64,000 nucleotides of DNA from Lutibacter sp. (GTDB taxonomy: Bacteria > Bacteroidota > Bacteroidia > Flavobacteriales > Flavobacteriaceae): positions 1 through 64,000 of the forward strand of contig NVWM01000007.1 in NCBI GenBank assembly GCA_002733665.1. The letters run 5' to 3'. The notes under the pieces were generated by a model, which ran no database searches, had not been told where the DNA came from, and saw nothing but the letters and a program-made list of their open reading frames with translations. A program made the translations under genes and the position numbers. Every line of letters begins with the position of its first letter. The first letter of the stretch is position 1. Shown piece by piece: positions 8,645 through 16,375 of the stretch.

Positions 8645-9343
8645 TTACTTAATTAAATTGATAACATTCGATTTATACATTTTCCCAATAGGAATTATAG
8701 TGTCTTCAATTTTTATCCTATTGCCTTCAAGACTGTGTATATGCTGTTTAGCAACAATAAATGATTTATGGACTTGGATAAAATTTTCCGATGAAAGTTT
8801 TTCTAACAAATTTGAAATTTTATCCCTTACAAGTATATTATCATTCTTTAAAAAAACGTTGCAATAATTTCCTGCAGCCTCTATATATAATATATCATCT
8901 AGTTTAACTTGAAAATGCTTTTTATTGCTACTCAAAAAAATATGATCACTTTGAGTGTTTTCATTAGATAGTGCTATTATAGGATTACTTTCTTTAATGT
9001 GAATTGCTTTATTTACAGCTTTTAAAAAACGTTCGAAACTAAAAGGCTTTAAAAGGTAATCTGTAATTTCCAATTCATATCCTTCTAATGCATATTCTTT
9101 ATAAGCAGTTGTAACAATAACCTTTGGTTTGTTAGGTAAGGTTTTTAAAAAATCAAAACCTTTTAACTTCGGCATGTTTAAATCTAAGAAAATTAAATCT
9201 ATGGAGTTTGTACTTAAATAATCTAAAGCCTCAATAGCATCATAACAATGCTTCATCAATTGCATGTTTGGTAGCATATCACAATAACCTTTAATTATGT
9301 CATGTGCTATATGCTCGTCATCTATGATAAGGTATCTAATCAT
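8645..9343 (-). CDS. LytTR-family response regulator
   Basis: The chosen start is the ATG at 9343 (MIRYLIIDDEHIA), giving 232 residues. An in-frame start at 9379 would add 12 non-conserved residues and overlap the kinase more. The N-terminal receiver domain has acidic pocket residues DDE (8-10), the phospho-acceptor Asp54 in FLDLNMP and the conserved Lys in LLKPF. The C-terminal ~100 residues form a LytTR DNA-binding domain (ILYIEAAGNYCNVFL, FIQVHKSFIV). It overlaps the histidine kinase by 8 bases. Target genes are unknown. Confidence 0.9.
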   Translation of the reverse strand: MIRYLIIDDEHIAHDIIKGYCDMLPNMQLMKHCYDAIEALDYLSTNSIDLIFLDLNMPKLKGFDFLKTLPNKPKVIVTTAYKEYALEGYELEITDYLLKPFSFERFLKAVNKAIHIKESNPIIALSNENTQSDHIFLSSNKKHFQVKLDDILYIEAAGNYCNVFLKNDNILVRDKISNLLEKLSSENFIQVHKSFIVAKQHIHSLEGNRIKIEDTIIPIGKMYKSNVINLIK

Positions 9344-10157
9344 GTTGTAATTGCAATTGAACGTTATAAATTGAATCAATATTTGTAAATATAAGAGTAT
9401 GATTTTTAGAATATGCTAATTCTAACCTACGTTTTAAATTTTTAATTCCAATTCCTGATTTTTTAGGTAGAGCGCTTTCATCAAAATTATTTTCAATTTC
9501 AAAGAAGATATTTTTGTTTTTAGAAGTCAGGTTTATATGAACGTATGCATCCTTTCTTAAATTTTCTACTCCGTGTTTAAAAGCATTTTCTAAGAGGGTA
9601 ATAAATAAAAGTGGCATGACTTTAATAGTTTTATCTTCAATGTTGGAATTGAATTGTATGTCAATACTTTTATGATATCGCATTTGATGTAACTCAATAT
9701 AATTTTTTAAATAGACTACTTCTTCTTCAAGAGGTACCAGACTTTTTTCACCTTCATATATGCTGTAACGCATCAAATCGGATAACTTTAAAATCAGTTT
9801 TTTTGATTTTTCAGCATCTTTATCAACCATACCGTACAAGTTGTTGAGCATATTGAAAAAGAAATGAGGATTTACCTGACTTTGTAAATGGAGCAACTCG
9901 TTTTTCGTTTTTTCGTTTTTCAATGTCATTAAAGACTTCAGTTGCATAAGTACCCAGATAATTCCTGCAATAAGTAATAATGCATAATATATCGCAACAG
10001 TAATACCAACAGCTGTTGGATAATCAGCTAAAAACACTACAGAATTCTTTTGAAGTATTACAGTTTCATAGGAAGTAATTCCAACAGGAATAATAACACT
10101 TATAAAAACGATTGTTTTAACTATAAACCAGTTGTTTCTTTTTAAGATTGATATCAT
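9336..10157 (-). CDS. LytS/YehU-type sensor histidine kinase
   Basis: A 273-residue kinase with two transmembrane segments (about 12-33 and 50-72) and no recognisable extracellular sensor domain; only a ~16-residue loop separates them. The His_kinase domain has the phospho-acceptor His98 in LQSQVNPHFFFNMLNNL, the N box LLENAFKHGV near 190 and the G box GIGIKNLKRRLELAY near 235. It is the first gene of a two-gene operon with the LytTR regulator. Such short kinases often respond to membrane signals through the membrane segments; this is inference. Confidence 0.9.
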   Translation of the reverse strand: MISILKRNNWFIVKTIVFISVIIPVGITSYETVILQKNSVVFLADYPTAVGITVAIYYALLLIAGIIWVLMQLKSLMTLKNEKTKNELLHLQSQVNPHFFFNMLNNLYGMVDKDAEKSKKLILKLSDLMRYSIYEGEKSLVPLEEEVVYLKNYIELHQMRYHKSIDIQFNSNIEDKTIKVMPLLFITLLENAFKHGVENLRKDAYVHINLTSKNKNIFFEIENNFDESALPKKSGIGIKNLKRRLELAYSKNHTLIFTNIDSIYNVQLQLQHD

Positions 10158-10161
10158 ACTA

Positions 10162-10169
10162 CAAAGTTA
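10162..10169 (-). promoter_or_regulatory. -7 promoter element of the LytS/LytTR operon
   Basis: TAACTTTG on the minus strand matches TAnnTTTG and ends 4 bases from the kinase ATG at 10157. The predicted message is nearly leaderless. Confidence 0.55.
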
Positions 10170-10331
10170 AAACAATCATATTAATATCCATTAATAAGTG
10201 ACAAACGTTCGTTTTGTAGCGCTGTAAATATTTTTAAGTGTGATAAACTTGCTTTACATACATCAATGATGATTGTATGATTCAATATGATGTGTTCATC
10301 ACATTTATTTAACTACGTCATCTCTTAAAAA

Positions 10332-10339
10332 TACTTTTG
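10332..10339 (+). promoter_or_regulatory. -7 promoter element of the metallophosphatase gene
   Basis: TACTTTTG matches TAnnTTTG and lies 40 bases before the ATG at 10380, predicting a leader of about 34 bases. The rest of the 222-base gap between the divergent kinase and phosphatase genes shows no other clear structure. Confidence 0.55.
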
Positions 10340-10379
10340 CACCATCAAAAACGAATGACAATTTATTAAATCAATTAGA

Positions 10380-11552
10380 ATGAAAAAAAGAATATTACGA
10401 TACATGAAACACATATTTGGAACGATAGGCACTTTATTGGTCGTAGGTATTGTTGTTTTACTATTTCTAAATGGAAGCTTTGAATATGGTAATAATCCAT
10501 TAAGGCTAAATTTAGATAAAGAAGGACCATATGTGTTTTACAAAAATGATAGTACTTTAAATATTAATTATATTCGAGGTAATAAAACCGACGGTTTTTA
10601 TTTGGATCAAGAAGAATATAGTACTCATGATGCTATTACAGCAAGTTGCTTTTTTCCATTAGATTCCACAAATTTTAGTTTTCCAATCAATACTAAAATT
10701 GAAACGCCAAAAACTACGTATGCAGATAATGAAAAAGTGTTAGCGATATCTGATATAGAGAGTGGTTACAAAACGTTTAGAGATTTTTTAATCAATAGCA
10801 AGGTTATTGACCTTGATTTAAATTGGACTTTTGGAAAAGGGCATTTGGTGCTCGTAGGTGATTTTGTAGATAGAGGTTTTTCTACCACACAAGTGCTTTG
10901 GTTTATTTACAAACTAGAGCAAGATGCCAAAATACATGGAGGAAACGTACATTTTATTATAGGGAATCATGAATTGTATAATATGCAAGGGAAGTTTAAA
11001 TCTGCCTCTTATAAATATTATGGTGTTGCATCAATTCTTGGTAAACAACATCATGATTTGTATAATCAGAATTCATTTATTGGAAAATGGATGGCTTCTA
11101 AAAACACATTGGAACTTATTAATGGCAACCTTTTTACTCATGGTGGAATTCATCCTGATATTGCAAATTATGACATTACAATTGATGAGGTTAACGAAAT
11201 TAATAGAGCCAATTATTACAAATTATATTTTCCAAAACCAGAAGAATCTGTTGAACAATTAATTACTTCTAGCCGAAAAGGAATATGTTGGTACAGAGGT
11301 TATTTTAGAGATGATTTATCACAAGAAGACGTAGAAAAAGGAATAGATAAGTTTAACGCCAAAGCGGTAGTTGTTGGTCATACCGTTCAAAGAAAAGTAA
11401 AGAAACTATATAACGGAAAAGTGTTTGGAATAGATGTAAAACACCCAAAAGATTATAATAAAAACTGGCCTAATAAAAAATCGGAAGCATTATTAATTGA
11501 TGGTGAAAAATACTATAGAGTATTAGCAAACGGAAATAAAAAAGAAATATAA
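10380..11552 (+). CDS. membrane-anchored calcineurin-like serine/threonine phosphatase-type metallophosphoesterase
   Basis: A 390-residue protein with one N-terminal transmembrane segment (about 13-30), so the catalytic domain is probably periplasmic. Metal-binding motifs appear in order: SDIESGY (124-130; His of the usual DxH replaced by Glu), GDFVDRG (160-166), GNHE (195-198), a THGG motif and a late GHT motif. This set is typical of the PPP/Shewanella-type phosphatase group. A CPBP membrane protease gene starts one base after its stop, so the two are co-transcribed. The substrate is unknown. Confidence 0.85.
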   Translation: MKKRILRYMKHIFGTIGTLLVVGIVVLLFLNGSFEYGNNPLRLNLDKEGPYVFYKNDSTLNINYIRGNKTDGFYLDQEEYSTHDAITASCFFPLDSTNFSFPINTKIETPKTTYADNEKVLAISDIESGYKTFRDFLINSKVIDLDLNWTFGKGHLVLVGDFVDRGFSTTQVLWFIYKLEQDAKIHGGNVHFIIGNHELYNMQGKFKSASYKYYGVASILGKQHHDLYNQNSFIGKWMASKNTLELINGNLFTHGGIHPDIANYDITIDEVNEINRANYYKLYFPKPEESVEQLITSSRKGICWYRGYFRDDLSQEDVEKGIDKFNAKAVVVGHTVQRKVKKLYNGKVFGIDVKHPKDYNKNWPNKKSEALLIDGEKYYRVLANGNKKEI

Positions 11553-11553
11553 A

Positions 11554-12237
11554 ATGAAGAACAAGATATATAATTTTTTAACAAAACCATATGCCGTGGT
11601 TTTGGCAATGGTAATAGGTGTTTTGCTATCCATTTTTATTGACAGGAACTTTAATTTTTTCACAGGCTTAACGGTTGCTTTATTGATACTTTGGGGAAGT
11701 AATTTTGATTGGTCGAGGTTTGGACTTGCAAAAAGAATAACATTTGCTACAGTTTTGAGGAGTCTTGGAATTACGGTACTGCTTATAATTGGATTCTATA
11801 TTTTTGAATCAATCCTTGCAATGTATTTTGATGATATAGATATTTCAACTTTTGATAATGTTAGAGGCAATTTTTCAGAGTATATAGGTTTAATGATTGT
11901 TGTTTGGATTTTTGCTGCATTCGGAGAAGAATTTATATATAGAGGTTACTATATGAAAGAGTTGGCCAAATTATTGGGAGATTCTAAAAAGGCATGGCTA
12001 CTAGCTGCTATAATAGTTTCATTATATTTTGGTACATCACATGCATATCAAGGTCTTATTGGAATTATAGGAGGAACATTATGGCATTTTAGTATTTCAT
12101 TAATCTTCTTTAAAAACAAGAATAATCTAATGTCACCAATACTAATACATGGTTTTTATGATACAGTAGGCGTAACGTTATTGTATTTAAACAAAGATAG
12201 TATAGTTGGAGATTGGATTCAACAACTATTGTCATAA
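11554..12237 (+). CDS. CPBP family intramembrane metalloprotease (CAAX protease-like)
   Basis: A 227-residue polytopic membrane protein. The signature EEFIYRG is at 125-131 (EExxxR motif), a second His motif FGTSHAYQG has His163 and the third is HGFYDT with His199. These residues form the active site in Rce1-like and bacteriocin-processing proteases. It starts directly after the metallophosphatase. The target protein is not evident. Confidence 0.88.
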   Translation: MKNKIYNFLTKPYAVVLAMVIGVLLSIFIDRNFNFFTGLTVALLILWGSNFDWSRFGLAKRITFATVLRSLGITVLLIIGFYIFESILAMYFDDIDISTFDNVRGNFSEYIGLMIVVWIFAAFGEEFIYRGYYMKELAKLLGDSKKAWLLAAIIVSLYFGTSHAYQGLIGIIGGTLWHFSISLIFFKNKNNLMSPILIHGFYDTVGVTLLYLNKDSIVGDWIQQLLS

Positions 12238-12242
12238 GGGTT

Positions 12243-13223
12243 TTAAAGTTTCATAACTTCTTTCAAATCCTTTTCAGAAATAGAAAGTAATTTGCTTTTT
12301 ACGAGTCTAGGAATTAAAACTTGCCAGTTTTTATCTTCTTTAAATATCGATTTTAAAATTGGCAAGGCTTTAGTAGTTTCTTTGTTATTTAATAAGTTTA
12401 CAGCATACCAATATTTCATTTCAAGATTCTCTGGAAACAAGTTTTGTGCTTGTAAGTATAAGTGTTCGGCTTCTTTAGAATCACCATCTTCCATGGCTAA
12501 ATCACCTTTATTCATATAGTCGTAGGCTTTGTGAATTTTCATCAAGCGTTCCAATTCTACCAACGGATTCTCATGATCTTCTACACGTAAATCCATTAAT
12601 CTATCTTCCCAAGAGTTTCCTGAGGCAGTTCCGCTAACAATTAATATTGCTGCAGATTGTTTTCCTCTGATGTCTCCCTTTTCATTTTCTGCGGCTTTCA
12701 AACTTGCTAAAATTCGCTCAGAAAGAGTTCCTTTGGTTGTTTCAAAAGCAGTAGCCATTGCATCCCAAACAGTATTGTTGAGCATCATATTTGCTTGCAC
12801 AGAAAAGTTTTTACCTTGTCTGTCTCCAGCCATATCAATACAAGAACTTCCAGTATGCGCTGCAACTTCGCCTTTGACATTTAGCATTGCAACTTGACGG
12901 TACATTTCTCCGCTATCATTTTGAGTCAATGCGTCTAAAGACTGTTGCGCAGACAAACCTTGTTTCATCAATACCAATCCTTTTGGACCATACATAGGAT
13001 TTACTAGCGATTGCGTTGCCACAACTCCAACTCCTGCTTCACCGTAAGCAACAGTAGTGCCTACTGCAAACCAATGCGATTGCACAGCGACTCCCATTTC
13101 TCCAGTTACCGAATCTCGTGCAACAATAGAGTAGGTGTGCGCAAATGGTTCTGATTTTTTATATGATTGACTAAATAATGTTTGTGCAAAAAGTAATGCG
13201 CAGAAGAAATAAATTTTATTCAT
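12243..13223 (-). CDS. secreted DUF1028 protein with C-terminal TPR-like region
   Basis: A 326-residue protein with a signal peptide (MNKIYFFCALLFAQTLFSQ). The ~220-residue N-terminal DUF1028 domain begins HTYSIVARDSVTGEMGVAVQSHWFAVG. The fold is Ntn-hydrolase-like in this family, though its substrate is unknown. After it come about 90 residues with helical repeats resembling TPR units (AEHLYLQAQNLFPENLEMKYWYAVNLL). It lies 21 bases downstream of the SRPBCC gene, probably the same operon, and ends 5 bases from the convergent CPBP gene. Confidence 0.85.
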   Translation of the reverse strand: MNKIYFFCALLFAQTLFSQSYKKSEPFAHTYSIVARDSVTGEMGVAVQSHWFAVGTTVAYGEAGVGVVATQSLVNPMYGPKGLVLMKQGLSAQQSLDALTQNDSGEMYRQVAMLNVKGEVAAHTGSSCIDMAGDRQGKNFSVQANMMLNNTVWDAMATAFETTKGTLSERILASLKAAENEKGDIRGKQSAAILIVSGTASGNSWEDRLMDLRVEDHENPLVELERLMKIHKAYDYMNKGDLAMEDGDSKEAEHLYLQAQNLFPENLEMKYWYAVNLLNNKETTKALPILKSIFKEDKNWQVLIPRLVKSKLLSISEKDLKEVMKL

Positions 13224-13244
13224 GATGGTAAATTCTTTAAATAA

Positions 13245-13805
13245 TTATTCAATTGTATCCGTTACTGTTTCAGGAAAATAGTTGGTTGTGTTTTCTTCAA
13301 TTAATTTTTTCAGATTATTCATATTATTATCTTCTTGAGTCTTCATAGAACTTTTCATAAAAGGAATCATAGATTTCATAAAGATACCCTCACCTTTGTT
13401 AGTTGTAGAAGATTTGATAAGTGTTTTACCATTGTTATCGACAAAATCTAATTTGTAATCCATTTTCATAACTCCTTCCATGACAAAATCCATAGAAATC
13501 TGCTCATTTGGTGTGATAGATTTAATAGTCTCAAGAATAATGGACTCTTGTCCGTTATCGCTAAATGTATATTGCGTAACTGCACCAACTTCACCTTTTT
13601 CACCACTTATATGTTTAATATTGGTGATGCCTTTTAACCATTCATTAATTTTACTCTCATCATTCATAACTGCCCATGCTTCTTTGGTTGATTTATCAAC
13701 TGTTATTTCACTCTCATAAGAAATAGAAGGCGTTAGGAACCCTCTACCAATAAAAAATAATAGTAAAAGTGCAATGAAACCAACAGTGTATTTTAGATAC
13801 TTCAT
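13245..13805 (-). CDS. SRPBCC (START-like) family protein with N-terminal membrane anchor
   Basis: A 186-residue protein. One transmembrane segment or uncleaved signal (residues 6-25) is followed by a polyketide-cyclase-like SRPBCC domain (ESEITVDKSTKEAWAVMNDESKINEWLKGI ... MDFVMEGVMKMDYKLDFV). Such domains bind hydrophobic ligands. It is first in a pair with the DUF1028 gene. TATCTTTA upstream is a one-mismatch -7 element. Ligand unknown. Confidence 0.75.
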   Translation of the reverse strand: MKYLKYTVGFIALLLLFFIGRGFLTPSISYESEITVDKSTKEAWAVMNDESKINEWLKGITNIKHISGEKGEVGAVTQYTFSDNGQESIILETIKSITPNEQISMDFVMEGVMKMDYKLDFVDNNGKTLIKSSTTNKGEGIFMKSMIPFMKSSMKTQEDNNMNNLKKLIEENTTNYFPETVTDTIE

Positions 13806-13996
13806 AAGAAGGATATTTAAGTTTAGTTTTGAAGTAAAGATACAAATTGTTTTTTTTGTTGCATATAAGATAAATAATTGTTTATTACTTTTTTTAGTTA
13901 TAACAGATTTTTAAAAAGAAAAAACTTAACTTACGTACGATAAAGACCACTTATGCTTTGGTCAAAATTAGAACTGAAATCAAAATCTAAATTTTA

Positions 13997-14872
13997 ATGA
14001 ATGGATCTATTAAACATCATGTTATACCTGAATTTTTTATAAAGGGTTTTTGTGGTAGTGATAGTAAAGTTTCTGTTTATTACACTGATAGAGCAAAATT
14101 AGAAAAAGGGCGTAGGAGTGCTTCTCAAATATTTTATGAAAGACATAGAAATACACATATTATTAATGGTAAAAAGACTCAAATTATTGAAACAATTTAC
14201 GGCGTTAATGAAAATATATTCTCTAAAGCATATGAAAGAATTATAAGTAATGAGTTTCCAAATGATATATCATATTATGATTATATACAATTAATTTATT
14301 TTTTAGAAGAATTACATTGGAGAGTACCTTCTCAAGATACAAAAACAAAAAATATAATTAATGAGTTATCGTTTGATGATTTAGGATTGTTTTCAAAAGA
14401 TAGTATTAATAACGAAGAAGTCTATAAAAAAATAAAAAACGACAACGCATTTATTGAAATTGCAAAAATTTTAAAATCTAATCAAAATTATAATTCATAT
14501 GATTCAAGAAAAAATATAAATGATTGGCTTATTTCATATTTACCTATAAATGAAGAGGGTTGTAATATATTAGGTGATAATCCAATAATATTAGAAAATA
14601 AAAATGCCGAAAATATTTTAGACTCAAATTTTGTTGTTAATCTTTCGAAAGACAAAGCCATTTATAAGTTTTTAAATAAGCCTAAAAGAAAATTAACAAA
14701 AAGAGATCAACTTAATTTAGATTTATTGACTTTTTTACAAGCCAAAAAAATGGTCTGCTGTTCAAATACGGACTATTTAAATGATGTCGTTGATTGTGCC
14801 CGTAGTTTCTATAATACTGATGAAAGGGTTGAAATATTAAGAAAGGAAATATTTACATTGTTTAATAAATAG
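13997..14872 (+). CDS. DUF4238 family protein (accessory)
   Basis: A 291-residue protein. Its N-terminus SIKHHVIPEFFIKGFCGSDSKVSVYY matches DUF4238, where a conserved HHVIPxFxLxxF motif opens the domain. Such genes are scattered in variable genome regions and have been proposed as nuclease-like or defence-associated, but no activity is established. Codon use is even more A+T-rich than that of its neighbours, with many Lys, Asn and Ile, which fits acquired DNA. It lies just left of the duplicated menD 5' end. Confidence 0.75.
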   Translation: MNGSIKHHVIPEFFIKGFCGSDSKVSVYYTDRAKLEKGRRSASQIFYERHRNTHIINGKKTQIIETIYGVNENIFSKAYERIISNEFPNDISYYDYIQLIYFLEELHWRVPSQDTKTKNIINELSFDDLGLFSKDSINNEEVYKKIKNDNAFIEIAKILKSNQNYNSYDSRKNINDWLISYLPINEEGCNILGDNPIILENKNAENILDSNFVVNLSKDKAIYKFLNKPKRKLTKRDQLNLDLLTFLQAKKMVCCSNTDYLNDVVDCARSFYNTDERVEILRKEIFTLFNK

Positions 14873-14918
14873 TTGTTTTTAACAAAGAATGGAACTAATA
14901 TTTCTTTCAAAAATCCTC

Positions 14919-15008
14919 TTCCAATACCTCAAATTCTTTCCGTATCTGTGCAGTCGAATTAATAAACTTGAATGCCACAGTATCCTAAAAATGCATCAAC
15001 ACAATTTA
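14919..15008 (+). repeat. duplicate copy of the menD promoter and first codons
   Basis: About 85-90 bases match the real menD upstream region and start (16287-16375), including an exact 26-base block spanning the start codon (14968-14993). The copy's -7 element reads TATCTGTG, not TATCTTTG, so its promoter is probably weakened. Similarity fades after the seventh codon. The two copies are direct repeats flanking 15009-16286. Confidence 0.9.
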
Positions 15009-15118
15009 ATAATGCTAAGTTTGATTTAAAGAAACTAGATAATTTTTCAAATTTTAGAAATTCTCCAAAACCTATAACAATTTCCTTGTCTGAATTAATG
15101 AAAAGTAAAACAGTCTAA
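14972..15118 (+). pseudogene. 48-codon hybrid ORF beginning with the first seven menD codons
   Basis: The ATG of the duplicated menD start opens a 48-residue frame. It begins MPQYPKN, exactly as in MenD, and continues with unrelated sequence (ASTQFNNAKFDLKKLDNF...) to a stop at 15118. It could be a remnant of menD fused to the tail of an inserted gene, or a small expressed peptide that borrowed the menD start signals. No function is recognised. The following ~140 bases up to rhuM show no gene. Confidence 0.5.
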
Positions 15119-15258
15119 AGTTTATTTCTAACTATCCCATCTTCAGAGTTTCTTTAAAATTTCTACTTCTTGTTTGGTACAAAGAATTAGAATATAATTT
15201 ATTATATTGTGAATTAAATTGTTAGATAAGAGTTTTATTTGACATTTAAATCAACAAA

Positions 15259-16230
15259 ATGAAAGCCCAAAACCAAATAGAAATTTATCAAGCTGAAGAT
15301 AATCAAGTTGAGGTTTCTGTTCAATTTGATAATGAATCGGTTTGGTTAAACCGTAACCAACTCGCTACGCTATTTGATAGAGATGTTAAGACTATTGGTA
15401 AACATATTACTAATGTTTTTAAAGAAGGCGAATTAAGTAAAAAAGCAACTGTCGCAAAATATGCGACAGTTCAAAAAGAAGGAGATAGAGAAGTTACTAG
15501 AGAAGTTGAACACTATAATCTAGATGTAATAATATCTGTAGGTTATAGAGTTAAATCACAAAGAGGAACACAATTTAGAATATGGGCAAATACTATTTTG
15601 AAAGAATATTTGGTAAAAGGATATGCTATTAATGAAAAACGTTTAGCCCAAAAAGAACAAGAAATACACGTATTAAAAAATGGTATTCAAATTTTAAGTA
15701 GAGCCATTGAAGAAAAAACAGAAGATAATGAATGGCTTGCTGTTTTTGCCAGAGGTTTAAGTTTGTTGGATGACTATGACCACGAAGAGCTAGATACTAA
15801 AGGTTTAACTACAATAAAAGCAAAGTATCCAAGTTTAGAGGACTATCAAAAAATTATCAATATAATGTTGACTGAATTTGATTCAGACGTTTTTGGTAAA
15901 GAAAAGGACAAAAGTTTTGAAAGTTCAGTAGCCCAAATAGAAAAAGGGTTTGAGAAAAAGGATTTTTACCCAACACTAGAAGAAAAGGCAGCAACGTTGT
16001 TATATCTAGTAGTGAAAAACCATTCATTTGTAGACGGTAATAAGCGAATAGCAGCAGCATGCTTCCTGAAATTTTTACAGCAAAATAATATGCTTTTTAA
16101 TTCTAAAAACAAACCTATAATCGGCAACGATACATTGGCAAGTTTAACACTTTTCATTGCTTCAAGTAAGCCTGAAGAAATGGAAACAGTAAAAAGGTTG
16201 GTAATAAGCGTATTAAACAGAAATAAATAA
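15259..16230 (+). CDS. RhuM virulence-type protein fused to a Fic/Doc domain
   Basis: A 323-residue protein. Residues ~5-125 are the RhuM domain (SVWLNRNQLATLFDRDVKTIGKHI, RGTQFRIWANTILKEYL), thought to be DNA- or nucleic-acid-associated. Residues ~160-320 form a Doc-like Fic domain with the active-site motif HSFVDGNKR (His255 to Arg263), matching HPFxxGNKR with Ser for Pro. Fic/Doc enzymes transfer AMP or phosphate to proteins, and many act as toxins. No separate antitoxin gene is obvious next to it. The gene lies inside the segment bounded by the menD direct repeats, which supports acquisition. Confidence 0.88.
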   Translation: MKAQNQIEIYQAEDNQVEVSVQFDNESVWLNRNQLATLFDRDVKTIGKHITNVFKEGELSKKATVAKYATVQKEGDREVTREVEHYNLDVIISVGYRVKSQRGTQFRIWANTILKEYLVKGYAINEKRLAQKEQEIHVLKNGIQILSRAIEEKTEDNEWLAVFARGLSLLDDYDHEELDTKGLTTIKAKYPSLEDYQKIINIMLTEFDSDVFGKEKDKSFESSVAQIEKGFEKKDFYPTLEEKAATLLYLVVKNHSFVDGNKRIAAACFLKFLQQNNMLFNSKNKPIIGNDTLASLTLFIASSKPEEMETVKRLVISVLNRNK

Positions 16231-16286
16231 GCGAGTTAAAACTAAAATAATTTGTTTAGAGCGAAGTAATATCAATAATAATCACA

Positions 16287-16375
16287 TTCAAAACCTCAAT
16301 TTCTTTCCGTATCTTTGCAGTCGAATAAAATTTTTGAATGCCACAGTATCCTAAAAATGAATTAGCACAACTTGT
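16287..16375 (+). repeat. intact copy of the menD 5' direct repeat
   Basis: This is the functional partner of the repeat at 14919-15008. It includes CCTCAATTTCTTTCCGTATC, the intact -7 element and the menD start codon. Together the repeats bracket about 1.3 kb carrying the hybrid ORF and rhuM-fic. Confidence 0.9.
16310..16317 (+). promoter_or_regulatory. -7 promoter element of menD
   Basis: TATCTTTG fits TAnnTTTG and lies 20 bases before the menD ATG. It means menD now has its own promoter and does not depend on the menI-menF transcript. Confidence 0.6.
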
